DNA from: Pseudobdellovibrionaceae bacterium
Lineage (GTDB): Bacteria > Bdellovibrionota > Bdellovibrionia > Bdellovibrionales > Bdellovibrionaceae
Direction of reading: 5' to 3'
DNA length: 64,000 nucleotides
NCBI GenBank assembly: GCA_019637875.1
Contig: JAHBUW010000011.1
Location: 111,847-175,846, forward strand
Positions within the stretch are counted from its first letter, which is position 1. Every line of letters starts with the position of its first letter. A model generated the notes under the pieces. The model did no database searches. It was not told where the DNA came from and saw nothing but the letters and a program-made list of their open reading frames with translations. This document shows positions 8,542 to 16,441 of the stretch, piece by piece. The position numbers were made by a program, and so were the translations under genes.

Positions 8542-8925
8542 GTGAAGTCCGTTTTGCTCGTGCTTTTGATATTGTCCGCGACCGTGGCCGAGGCCCGTCG
8601 CGGTTTCGAGGGTGTCTGCCGTCATTTTGAAAACCGTGACTCGAACCGTTCGTGCTTCATGGAGTACGACGGACAAGAGCGCGCGTTCTGCCAAGTCTGC
8701 ACCGAGAACAAATCTTGTTTCATGGCGTTCGACGGCAAGACCCGCGCATTCTGCGAAGCCTACAAAGAGAACAAATCCTGCTTCATGGCCTTCGACGGTG
8801 AAGACCGCGGCTGGTGCGAGGTCCTGAAGGAAGACAAATCGTGCTTCATGGCACTCGACGGAAAAGCCCGTCAGGCCTGCGAGCGGGGCTTCATCCCGCG
8901 CGAACACCGGTTCTGGCTCCGCTAA
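8542..8925 (+). CDS. Secreted protein with four 21-residue Cys-rich repeats
   Basis: 127 aa. The GTG at 8542 is chosen as start: it follows GAGGGAG by 6 nt and directly begins the signal peptide (MKSVLLVLLILSATVAEA), while the TTG at 8524 has no ribosome site. The mature protein is almost wholly four tandem units of 21 residues, with the pattern [ND]-[KR]-S-C-F-M-x-[YFL]-D-G-x-x-R-x-x-C, for example NKSCFMAFDGKTRAFC. Each unit has two Cys twelve residues apart, suggesting one disulfide per repeat. It probably acts outside the cytoplasm. I do not recognise the repeat as a named family. Confidence 0.78.
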   Translation: MKSVLLVLLILSATVAEARRGFEGVCRHFENRDSNRSCFMEYDGQERAFCQVCTENKSCFMAFDGKTRAFCEAYKENKSCFMAFDGEDRGWCEVLKEDKSCFMALDGKARQACERGFIPREHRFWLR

Positions 8926-8984
8926 GCTCTACGCCTCTGGTTGAGCTTGAGCCGCAGGTGAACGTCGAACTTTTCGACGAAGCG

Positions 8985-9023
8985 ACCCCCTTCGGGAAAT
9001 TTCGATCTCCCGTGGGGGTTTTT
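8985..9023. terminator. Intrinsic terminator after the Cys-repeat gene
   Basis: ACCCCCTTCGGGA pairs imperfectly with TCCCGTGGGGGTT across a short loop, and the stem runs straight into TTTTT. It lies 60 bp after the stop of the Cys-repeat gene and before the ribosome site of the next gene. Confidence 0.7.
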
Positions 9024-9095
9024 GCGTTTTCATCGGCGTCTATAACCGACCTCGCTGGCACCGGAATTGGAAGACGTCCATGCCTGGAGGTCCGC

Positions 9096-9998
9096 GTGTT
9101 CGTCTCGCTGCGCCGACATTTGAGCTCCGTGCTGCGCCCCTTGCTGGGCGCCGGTCTCGTGTGGATCGCGGCGTCCTCCGCCCACGGCGTGCAGGAGCAT
9201 CCCTTCCGCGAGCCCGTGCAGGTCTTCCATACGCCCTACGGCATGCCCATCATGGTCCGCACGGGCGGCCCGACTTACGATGAGTATCTGAAAACCTCGC
9301 GCGAGGAACTGAAGTCCCACGGCTACCAAGAGTGGCGTTGGGAAGGTCAGAAGTCGAAGTGCACGACGTGCCCGATCTTCATTCTACCGAAAGAGCGTGA
9401 GATCGAGACCGCGAAGGTCTACGCCTTCATCCGCGCGCTCGAGACCAAACGGGATGACCTGCTTCGTCTGTACGGCTCGGATCCGCAGGAGTACAATCTG
9501 CTCGCGCAGATGGCGGTGGGGATCTTGGGCCGCGAGTCCGAGTTCTTCCAAAGCCCCCGTTACCGCGTGAAGGAAAACGCGCAGTGGGCGATTTACCTCA
9601 TCAAAGTCGTGCAGATCTACCTGGAAGGCTCCGATCGTGATCCCGAGTTGAACAGCCGCGGCCCGACGCAGATCAAGATCGTCCCGGAAAAAATCGCCGC
9701 GACCTTCGGGGTGAAGCACGAGGATCTTTACATTCCCGAAAACGCCGCGCTCGCGACCATGGGGTATTTGATCGAAGCGCTCGCCGAGCTCAAACGCCGC
9801 GTGACGCTGAATCACCTGACGTTCGTGACGCCGGATTCTTACGCGGACTATCTGCCGTACATCTACTTCGGTTCGAAACGTCAGCTCCTGAACGGCACCG
9901 CGACCCCGGACCGGAACATCTACATCCGCGATATGCGCAAATACATGACGTGGATCGAGATCTACGAAGGCCCGGCGCGCTCGGTGCCTTTGCACTAG
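9096..9998 (+). CDS. Secreted lytic-transglycosylase-like protein
   Basis: 300 aa. The GTG at 9096 follows GGAGG by 5 nt and opens a signal sequence (FVSLRRHLSSVLRPLLGAGLVWIAASSAHG). The centre looks like a diverged soluble lytic transglycosylase (goose-lysozyme-like) domain: a glutamate in MAVGILGRESEFFQSPRY sits where the catalytic Glu is expected. NSRGPTQIKIVPEKIAATFGV matches the usual GxMQxxPxTA block, and DLYIPENAALATMGYLIEAL matches the D-PExNI-x-G-x-YL block. Such enzymes cut the glycan strand of peptidoglycan. A CTTCP motif precedes the domain. The assignment rests on motif order, so the enzyme activity is an inference. Confidence 0.6.
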   Translation: MFVSLRRHLSSVLRPLLGAGLVWIAASSAHGVQEHPFREPVQVFHTPYGMPIMVRTGGPTYDEYLKTSREELKSHGYQEWRWEGQKSKCTTCPIFILPKEREIETAKVYAFIRALETKRDDLLRLYGSDPQEYNLLAQMAVGILGRESEFFQSPRYRVKENAQWAIYLIKVVQIYLEGSDRDPELNSRGPTQIKIVPEKIAATFGVKHEDLYIPENAALATMGYLIEALAELKRRVTLNHLTFVTPDSYADYLPYIYFGSKRQLLNGTATPDRNIYIRDMRKYMTWIEIYEGPARSVPLH

Positions 9999-10000
9999 CA

Positions 10001-11602
10001 TTAACGAACCAAGCAAGACGGATTCGTCGTCGCCACGTTCTGCAGCGTCCAGATGAAGTCGGCCTGCGTCCCGCCGTTGTTGAACCACGTTTGCCAGATC
10101 GATTCCTTTTCGGCCGTCCAGCAGCCCGGCAGATAGAGGTCGAACTGCGTCCGGATGAAACTCGCGGGAGCGGAAGGCGGCGGGGTCGGCGCCACGGGGG
10201 CACTGGCATTGCCTTGGGCGATCATGCCGCCGCTGGTGTCGATGCGATTGCCCGATTCGATGATCGAGCCCGCCGCGCCGTCATTAAAGATCGCGACCCG
10301 TTGTTCCGCGCCGATGGCCGGGAACTGGTTGCCGGTCAGGGTCATGGTCCCGCCGCCGATGTTGTGGATGCCCGAACGGTTGCGGTCGTCGCGGCCGCGG
10401 TGGCCGTTATTTGCGAAGGTCGACGCGCTGATCAGCACGTTCTGCGCGGCGCTCAGAACACCCGGGCCGCTGGAATTGACCACCATCAGATTCGACATGT
10501 TCACGGTGTTCACGCCCGCGGCGAGGTAGATGCCGGGGGTGTCGTTCGCGATCGTGTTGAAGTCCAGACCGCTGAAGCCCGACATCTCGATGAACGTATT
10601 CGAGATCGCGTGCAGGCTGCCGCCGTGGATCGCGATCTCCGCGCCCCCGCCCGCGTATCCGTCGTTCCCGAAGAACGAATTCGTCATGCGCAGGCTTTCC
10701 ACTTTGTGGCCGTTCGCGGTCGCCAAGACGACGCCGCCACGTTTGTTGTGGAAGGTGTAGATCCCGTCCCAGTTTCCGACCGACATCTGACCGCTGTCGG
10801 GGCTGGCGTAGATGGCGAAGCCGTCGTTGCGGGTGAAAAGCAGATCGCGCATGTAGTACTGGGTGGGGCCGGGGTGCTGGAGGTTCGTGAAGACGAGCCC
10901 GTGGCGCGCGCACTCGTTCACGCTGATGTCGCGGATTTGGGAATAGGCCGTCACGCCCAGGTAAAGTCCGTCGAACTGTTTTTCGATCCAGAGCGCTTCG
11001 ATGACGCCGTTGTTGTTCGACTTTCCGGTGCGCACGCCGTTGTCGCCGACGGCGAGGTCGCCGTGCGTGCGGATCAGCGAAAGATTCGCGACGCGGTAGT
11101 AGTCGACGAAGTCGCCGATCTGAACCTGCGGTCCCGGGGCGCTCATCTTCAGGATCGTCCCGAAGGCCGTCGCGCCGACGAGGGCCACGCGGTTTCCTTG
11201 CAACGTGAGGGTCGCGGACTGTTCATACTCGCCGGCGCCAAGGAAGAGGCTCACGCCGTCCGTGATCGTCACCGCTTCGTCCAAACGTCCCGCTTCCGCG
11301 CAGATGGCTTTCGCACCGGCTTTGAGGGCGGCGTTGATCGCCTGCGCGGTGCTGCCGTTGACGGGAAGGGCCGGGGTGCAGCCCGCGGGGGCCTGCGCCG
11401 AGGCTTGGCTCAGATTGTTTTGCAGAGGGGCCGCCATGGCTTGCAGACGGGCGGGGGCGGATTCGAGTGCGCGGCTGAAGTTCGTGCCTTGGGCAAGGCG
11501 CGTGGCGTTTTCTAAACGGAGGTCTTCCCGCAGATCGAAGCCGGGAGCGCAGGCCGCTTGCAGCAGCGCGATCAAGATGAGTCCGGTGAGTTTGGTTTTC
11601 AT
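10001..11602 (-). CDS. Secreted right-handed beta-helix protein (pectate-lyase-like fold)
   Basis: 533 aa. Signal sequence MKTKLTGLILIALLQAAC is lipoprotein-like, although Gln at position -3 is atypical. Residues 70-100 hold INAALKAGAKAICAEAGRL, the usual entry to such helices, then many short turns of the form xxVxISxSTFxNNG, GLDFNTIAND and GIHNIGGGTMTLTGNQF. Together these fit a parallel beta-helix (pectin lyase fold). A Pro-rich linker (APVAPTPPPSAPA) precedes a separate C-terminal module of about 50 residues with two Cys and several Trp (LPGCWTAEKESIWQTWF). The role may be polysaccharide binding or cleavage at the surface. Good ribosome site (AAGGGGG). It converges on the transglycosylase-like gene with 2 bp between stops. 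Confidence 0.75.
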   Translation of the reverse strand: MKTKLTGLILIALLQAACAPGFDLREDLRLENATRLAQGTNFSRALESAPARLQAMAAPLQNNLSQASAQAPAGCTPALPVNGSTAQAINAALKAGAKAICAEAGRLDEAVTITDGVSLFLGAGEYEQSATLTLQGNRVALVGATAFGTILKMSAPGPQVQIGDFVDYYRVANLSLIRTHGDLAVGDNGVRTGKSNNNGVIEALWIEKQFDGLYLGVTAYSQIRDISVNECARHGLVFTNLQHPGPTQYYMRDLLFTRNDGFAIYASPDSGQMSVGNWDGIYTFHNKRGGVVLATANGHKVESLRMTNSFFGNDGYAGGGAEIAIHGGSLHAISNTFIEMSGFSGLDFNTIANDTPGIYLAAGVNTVNMSNLMVVNSSGPGVLSAAQNVLISASTFANNGHRGRDDRNRSGIHNIGGGTMTLTGNQFPAIGAEQRVAIFNDGAAGSIIESGNRIDTSGGMIAQGNASAPVAPTPPPSAPASFIRTQFDLYLPGCWTAEKESIWQTWFNNGGTQADFIWTLQNVATTNPSCLVR

Positions 11603-11804
11603 GTTTCCCCCTTGAAACCAGTTTGCGCTTTTCCGTGAAGACCGCGTCTGACATCGCCCGCAAATGGCGTGTCGGTTCGAGACACTTTCCTAAAATGCCC
11701 GAATCACCACCGGCAGACGTTTGGATTTCATGAGGTTTGAGAAGACTTCGTCTCGAATCAACTCGACCTTTGGCAAATGCCGAAAAGTCAGACAAGAGGT
11801 AGCC

Positions 11805-12182
11805 ATGCGCAGGTCATCACTTCAAGGCGTGCGAATTCTGGTGGTCGACGACGAAGAAATGCTTCGCGAGGTGGTCGTTGAACTTTTGCAGCAAAAAGGC
11901 TGCGTGGTCAGCGAGGCTCCAAGCGGCAACAAGGCTTTCGAAAAACTGAAGGCCGAAGACTTCGATGTTCTTTTGACCGATGTGCGGATGCCCGATGGCG
12001 ACGGACTCCGTCTGATCCAGCGTTTGTGCGATGAGCTGCCCCACCGCCGCCCGCAAATCCTGGTCTGCTCGGGATTCAGCGACGTCACCACCGAGATGGT
12101 CCGCGATCTGCGGATCGCGCGTATCCTGCAGAAGCCCTTCACCATGACCGAGCTCGTCGATATCTTGATGAAGCTGATTTAG
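11805..12182 (+). CDS. Stand-alone response regulator receiver protein
   Basis: 125 aa, essentially one receiver domain. Visible are the acidic pocket (VVDDEE near residue 13), the phosphoacceptor Asp in LLTDVRMPDGDG, a conserved Ser (VCSGFSD) in the Thr/Ser switch position and the Lys in ILQKPFT. There is no output domain, so it would signal by protein contact, as CheY or Spo0F do. The start at 11805 is preferred to an upstream in-frame ATG because of AAGAGG before it and because the domain begins there. No partner kinase is adjacent. Confidence 0.9.
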   Translation: MRRSSLQGVRILVVDDEEMLREVVVELLQQKGCVVSEAPSGNKAFEKLKAEDFDVLLTDVRMPDGDGLRLIQRLCDELPHRRPQILVCSGFSDVTTEMVRDLRIARILQKPFTMTELVDILMKLI

Positions 12183-12193
12183 TCGGCCGGAGT

Positions 12194-12543
12194 TTAACGG
12201 CCGCGCGGCGTCCGGTCGTCGCGCATGACGACGGGCTGACCGATCGACACACGCGCGTAAAGATCCTCGATATCCTCGTTCAACATCCGAATGCAGCCGT
12301 AAGAGGCGAACGAGCCGATGCTCGAGCGCATGGCCGACGCGGTTCCGTGAAGGACTTCGCATGGATCACGATCGTGCCGGGAGCGTAACGATAAGCCTCC
12401 GCGTAACGCGTGAAGGTGGGCTTCGCCTGGGCCGCTTGGGCGAAGCCCAGAACGAAGGCGAGCGGGAGCGCGAACATGGCGAACGCCCAGAAGAGGACGC
12501 GGGCCGGAGATGTCGGAGACATGGACGAGTCTGTGTTTTTCAC
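12194..12543 (-). pseudogene. Broken L,D-transpeptidase (YkuD) gene with internal deletion and frameshift
   Basis: From a GTG at 12543 (AAGGAG 8 nt upstream) the frame reads a signal peptide and then YAEAYRYAPGTIVIH, the standard start of a YkuD domain. In another frame the same strand reads LHGTASAMRSSIGSFASYGC, then IRMLNEDIEDLYARVSIG up to the stop at 12194. This is the catalytic HGT...S-x-GC-IRM block and the domain's C-terminus. About 90 residues that normally lie between these parts are absent, and the two halves are out of frame. The catalytic His and Cys codons remain but cannot be translated in one protein. An assembly error is an alternative to a true deletion. Confidence 0.72.
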
Positions 12544-12951
12544 AAAGAAAACTCCTTCAAAGCCAAGAGATTCGCGCAGTTCGCGTGTTCGGAGCAAAAG
12601 AGCAAAGGGCGGGCCGAGAGAGGGATTGCCTGTTTTTCGGGCGGAATATCCCTCGTGGGGCGCTCGTCTTGATCTTCCCCTGAGGAAGTCCCGGGACCGG
12701 GCCGCCAGAGCGGATTTTAATCCCTTTGACAGACGCTTCATGAGCCCTCTAAATGATCGGCACATCTTGTCCAAGAGAAGGCTTCACTCACGAATAACGA
12801 CCCGTGGGAATTGAACTTTCAGGAAGACAGGGTTGGGGAATTTGCCCCGTTCGTTCACCACGGACACTGGACCCGGATTCACAAAACGGTGTGGTCAATA
12901 CACCCGAATCCACCAACAAGTTCAGAGTCCTCAAGGAGGTTCTTTTTGTAT
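12544..12951. other. Intergenic region upstream of rpsA
   Basis: About 400 bp between the broken transpeptidase (leftward) and rpsA (rightward). Apart from the promoter-like pair listed at 12726-12753, I see no gene in it. Open frames that run through it read as unstructured Arg/Ser-rich sequence. The roughly 200-nt leader before rpsA could carry autoregulation by S1, as known in other bacteria, but no specific structure is visible. Confidence 0.5.
12726..12753 (+). promoter_or_regulatory. Candidate sigma-70 promoter of rpsA
   Basis: A consensus -35 box TTGACA, a 16-bp spacer and TCTAAA as a -10 box (4 of 6 matches). It would start a transcript about 190 nt before the rpsA start codon. Confidence 0.45.
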
Positions 12952-14754
12952 ATGAGTCGTCAACTCTCAAAAGCTCAGCAGGAAAAAGCAAAGGTTTTGG
13001 CCTTGCTGGATCAGGCTGACTCCGATGTCGCCCAAAATCCTGGAATTGAAACTAAATCGTCGCTCAAAAACGACTTCGAAACGCTGTTCAGCGAGTCGAT
13101 GAAAGAGCAAGATTTTAAAGCGGGTGATATCGTCACCGGCACCGTCGTCGAAGTTCAAACCGACTACGTGCTCGTCGACATCAATTACAAATCCGAAGGC
13201 CTTGTGCCGATCAACGAATTCCGCATCGTCGATGGCGTCCGTGCCGTAAACCCGGGCGACAAAGTCGAAGTTCTCATCGATCGGATCGAGAACGAAAACG
13301 GAATGATCGGTCTGTCGAAGAACAAAGCCGACATGATGAAAGCTTGGAACGACATTTCCAAAGCGGCCGAGAACGAAGAAGTCATCGAAGGAACCGTCAT
13401 CGCCAAAGTCAAAGGCGGTCTGTCGGTCGATATCGGTGTCACGGCGTTTTTGCCCGGTTCGCAGATCGATCTGCGTCCCGTTCGCAACATGGACCAGTTC
13501 ATCGGCAAGAAGTACAAATTCAAAGTCATCAAGTTCAACAAGAAGCGCGGAAACATCGTTCTCTCGCGTCGCGCGTTGCTTGAGGAAGAGCGCGAGTCGC
13601 TCCGCACCCAGACTCTGGATCAAATCAAAGAAGGATCGCAAGTCACGGGCGTCGTGAAGAACATCACCGATTACGGTGCGTTCATCGACCTCGGCGGCAT
13701 GGACGGTCTTCTCCACATCACCGATATGTCGTGGGGCCGCGTGAAGCACCCTTCGGAAATCATCAATGTGGGCGACGAAATCCAAGTGAAGGTCCTGAAG
13801 TTCGACAACGAAAAAGAGCGCGTCTCTTTGGGCTTGAAGCAACTGCAGCCTGATCCGTGGGAAACCGTGAAACAAGCTTTCCCCGTCGGCGCGAAGCTGA
13901 AGGGCAAAGTCGTTTCGTTGGCGGAATACGGCGCATTCGTCGAACTGGCTGAAGGCGTTGAAGGCCTGATCCACGTTTCGGAAATGAGCTGGACGAAGCG
14001 CGTGAAGCATCCCTCGCAGATCCTGAACGTCGGCGACGAAGTGGACGTCCAAGTTTTGGAAGTCGACACCGAGAACCGCCGTATCTCGTTGGGTATGAAA
14101 CAACTGATGGCGAATCCCTGGATCGAGATCAAAGAATCGTACCAGCCCGGAACGATCATCGAAGGCGAGATCAAATCGATCACGGACTTCGGGATCTTCG
14201 TTGGCGTGGAAGACGGTATCGACGGTCTGGTTCACATCTCGGATTTCTCGTGGACCAAGCGTGTTAACCATCCCTCGGAAATGTTCACCAAAGGTCAACA
14301 GGTCCGTGCGGTGGTCTTGGGCGTGGATATCGAGCAAGAGCGTTTCTCGCTCGGCTTGAAACAGCTCGAGAACGATCCCTGGTCGAACATCGAATCGAAA
14401 TACGGCGTCGGCACACAGCATGAAGTGAAGGTCACTAAGATCGCGGACTTCGGTGTGTTCGTTGAGCTGGAAAGCGATATCGAAGGTCTGATCCACGTTT
14501 CGGAACTTTCGACGGACCGTGTGAACGCTCCTTCGGAATTCTGCAAAGCGGGCGATGTCCTGAAAGCGGAAGTCATCTCGATCGACAAAGACGCTCGTAA
14601 GATCGGTCTGTCGTCGAAGCTGGTGAAGCTCCGTGAGCAAAAAGGCGATGTCGAGGACTACGCGAAGAAGGCGACTTCTTCGGCGAAGACCAGCTTCGGT
14701 GATCTGTTCGCAGATCAGCTGAAGGGCGCGACTTCGACTAAAAAAGAAGAATAA
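12952..14754 (+). CDS. rpsA: 30S ribosomal protein S1
   Basis: 600 aa with six S1 (OB-fold) domains in tandem. The first is EQDFKAGDIVTGTVVEVQTDYV; later domains carry the typical YGAFIDLGGMDGLLHITDMSW, YGAFVELAEGVEGLIHVSEM and FGIFVGVEDGIDGLVHISDFSW blocks. S1 binds mRNA leaders and delivers them to the 30S subunit. AAGGAGG lies 12 nt before ATG 12952; a TTG two codons earlier is 6 nt from it and could be the true start. Codon use is more uniform than in the neighbours, as expected for a highly expressed gene. A strong terminator follows. Confidence 0.97.
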   Translation: MSRQLSKAQQEKAKVLALLDQADSDVAQNPGIETKSSLKNDFETLFSESMKEQDFKAGDIVTGTVVEVQTDYVLVDINYKSEGLVPINEFRIVDGVRAVNPGDKVEVLIDRIENENGMIGLSKNKADMMKAWNDISKAAENEEVIEGTVIAKVKGGLSVDIGVTAFLPGSQIDLRPVRNMDQFIGKKYKFKVIKFNKKRGNIVLSRRALLEEERESLRTQTLDQIKEGSQVTGVVKNITDYGAFIDLGGMDGLLHITDMSWGRVKHPSEIINVGDEIQVKVLKFDNEKERVSLGLKQLQPDPWETVKQAFPVGAKLKGKVVSLAEYGAFVELAEGVEGLIHVSEMSWTKRVKHPSQILNVGDEVDVQVLEVDTENRRISLGMKQLMANPWIEIKESYQPGTIIEGEIKSITDFGIFVGVEDGIDGLVHISDFSWTKRVNHPSEMFTKGQQVRAVVLGVDIEQERFSLGLKQLENDPWSNIESKYGVGTQHEVKVTKIADFGVFVELESDIEGLIHVSELSTDRVNAPSEFCKAGDVLKAEVISIDKDARKIGLSSKLVKLREQKGDVEDYAKKATSSAKTSFGDLFADQLKGATSTKKEE

Positions 14755-14777
14755 TCTCTAGCGATAGAGTGATCTTG

Positions 14778-14813
14778 GAAAACGGCGACCGGAAACGGCC
14801 GCCGTTTTTTTTT
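14778..14813 (+). terminator. Intrinsic terminator of rpsA
   Basis: AAAACGGCG pairs with CGCCGTTTT around a short GC-rich loop, followed by a run of T. It starts about 24 bp after the rpsA stop. Confidence 0.85.
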
Positions 14814-14859
14814 GGCGTGGGACGGATGTCGCGCTAACCTGAATCTGCAGGAGGCCCTG

Positions 14860-15438
14860 ATGACCCCTCTGAAAGTGAATCCCCGCGATGTTGAAGTCCG
14901 TTTTCTGACGATGGCGGATGTGCCCGCGCTCTGCGATTATTTCTTCCGGTCGCCGCCCGGGTTCATCGAGTCCATCGGTCTTAAGAAAGACGCCTTCGGT
15001 GACGAGGCGAGCTTCGTGGGTCTGTACGAGAAGGGACTGGCGGATCTCGCCGCGAAAGGTCTGCCGCCGAAATCCTATACGGTCTTTTACCAAGGCGAGC
15101 GGATCGGAATGCATTCGAGCACGCACTACGTTCCCGGCGAATCGATCTGCATGCACGCGCACTTCTTCAAACCCACGGACCGCGCGCGCGGGATCGGGAC
15201 GGTCTCGGGCGTGAAGGCGGCCGAACGTTTTCTACTGGATCATCAGGTGAAGCGGGTGCTGTTCAAGATTCCCGTGCAGAACGCGGGGCCGCTGGGCGTG
15301 ATCCGCAAACTCGGCTTGCCGTCACAGGGGATCGAAGTTTTGGATTGGCCGCAGCTCGTGCGTCCCATGGACGCCGAGGTTTTCAGCGTCGATTTGGAGC
15401 AGGTCCGCGCGGTGAAAAGCCGATTCGGTATCGAGTAG
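14860..15438 (+). CDS. GNAT-like N-acetyltransferase
   Basis: 192 aa. The order of elements fits the GNAT fold: N-terminal VEVRFLTMADVPALCDYFF, a central strand SYTVFYQGERIGMHSST, then the acetyl-CoA-binding turn RARGIGTVSGVKAAERFLL, and a late VKRVLFKIPVQNAGPLGVIRKLG resembling the usual N-x-xS-xxxYxKxGF end. GNAT enzymes move an acetyl group from acetyl-CoA to an amine; the substrate is not evident. The start has AGGAGG 5 nt upstream. The stop codon TAG is made from the target duplication plus the first base of an inserted miniature element; without it the gene would end in TAA after the same last residue. Confidence 0.72.
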   Translation: MTPLKVNPRDVEVRFLTMADVPALCDYFFRSPPGFIESIGLKKDAFGDEASFVGLYEKGLADLAAKGLPPKSYTVFYQGERIGMHSSTHYVPGESICMHAHFFKPTDRARGIGTVSGVKAAERFLLDHQVKRVLFKIPVQNAGPLGVIRKLGLPSQGIEVLDWPQLVRPMDAEVFSVDLEQVRAVKSRFGIE

Positions 15439-15641
15439 AAACTGCCCCCTTATCGTGTTGCAACTCGATCCCGTCGCGAACCTAAAAACCTTCTGATTTC
15501 GCTTGGCTGGGACACGGCCCTCCTGGCCTCGCCGCAGAATCTTACGCCATCCAGGCGCTGCGGAGGTCCCATCCAACCGAAATCAGAAGGCTTTTAGCTT
15601 CTACCGAAATGAGTTTTGCAACACGATAAGGGGGCAGTTTC
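15438..15641. mobile_element. 204-bp miniature inverted-repeat element with 9-bp target duplication
   Basis: The ends are a perfect 26-bp inverted repeat (15438-15463 and 15616-15641, beginning GAAACTGCCCCCTTATCG). The direct repeat TATCGAGTA flanks it exactly (15429-15437 and 15642-15650), as expected for transposase-made target duplication. A second inverted pair inside (15482-15501 and 15578-15597, 19 of 20 matching) and CCGCAG/CTGCGG near the centre let the whole element fold into one long hairpin. It encodes no protein, so it must depend on a transposase in trans. A 9-bp duplication is usual for IS4- or IS1-like enzymes; the family is not identified. Confidence 0.88.
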
Positions 15642-15653
15642 TATCGAGTAACG

Positions 15654-15668
15654 CTTCCGATACGGAAG
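15654..15668. repeat. Copy of the CTTCCGATTCGGAAG palindrome family (variant)
   Basis: CTTCCGATACGGAAG lies between the miniature element and the end of the leftward gene. It is one of at least six intergenic copies in this window. Confidence 0.55.
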
Positions 15669-15682
15669 TCAGACGTCCGCAC

Positions 15683-16198
15683 TCAGGGGTTGGTCGCCGC
15701 CGGGCGAACCTCGACGATCTCGTCGGCGTGACCGTTCCACTCTCCGTAGTCGTTGAGATCGCGCTCCAGGCGGAACATTCCTTTCAGAATGCGACCGTCG
15801 CGTTTCAGTAAAACGAAATAGCCCTGATCGCCGACGTAGCCCACTTCCCGGTCGGGGCCGGTGAACTTTTCGAACTTCCAGGTGAAGTACTGCAATTGAC
15901 GGATGGCTTGGAAGAGCTGCTCCAGGGCCTGCACGCGGGCCTCGTAAACATTCGGCATTTTTAAGACGTGCTCGAGCGCGCGGCGGACCTGCTTCGGAGC
16001 GAGTTCGTCGCCCACGATACGTAGGGCTTCATCGAGGGTAGGGGGGCGGCGGCCTTGGATGAGGTCGGTCAGGGGTTCGTGGATGACCGCGCAACGGGCT
16101 TCGGCCCAGAGGTTCTGGGGTGCCAGCCCCGTAAAGAGGAGCACCGCGAACGTCATCGCGGGAAGGGAGCTCAGCAGGTGGGCCGCACGAAAAAACAT
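15683..16198 (-). CDS. Secreted protein of unknown function
   Basis: 171 aa from ATG 16198 (GAGG 5 nt upstream), with a hydrophobic export signal (MFFRAAHLLSSLPAMTFAVLLFTGLAPQNLWA). The mature part has one Cys (EARCAVIHEP), a helical middle (VYEARVQALEQLFQAIRQLQ) and a C-terminal strand-rich part (VGYVGDQGYFVLLKRDGRILKGMFRLE). No family recognised. It converges on the GNAT gene across the miniature element. Confidence 0.65.
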   Translation of the reverse strand: MFFRAAHLLSSLPAMTFAVLLFTGLAPQNLWAEARCAVIHEPLTDLIQGRRPPTLDEALRIVGDELAPKQVRRALEHVLKMPNVYEARVQALEQLFQAIRQLQYFTWKFEKFTGPDREVGYVGDQGYFVLLKRDGRILKGMFRLERDLNDYGEWNGHADEIVEVRPAATNP

Positions 16199-16441
16199 GT
16201 CAACCTCGGCGACAGGCAGAGATTGCAAAGCCCGCCACCGTCCCGGGGCGCATCCACCCCCGGGGTTTCTGTCTAAGGCTTAGCCGAGGGACGTTTCAGG
16301 GCGTCCCGGGTGGGTAGGGCTGCTCGCGAGCACGCCGCTCTTTCGTGCTCGCGGGCGTTTTCTTTGGCTTCGGGATTGCCATGTCCTCGCCGGGACCGAT
16401 GGTCGCCCGTGCCGGCGAGCCGCGGTTCTTTGGAGGTTTCC

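Noticed and set aside
10407..10913. Arg-rich frame inside the beta-helix gene
   Set aside because: Shadow frame of a gene with a clear signal peptide and fold.
12967..14640. 557-codon open frame antisense to rpsA
   Set aside because: It mirrors rpsA codon structure, has a biased Asp/Arg/Phe composition and no ribosome site; rpsA itself is certain.
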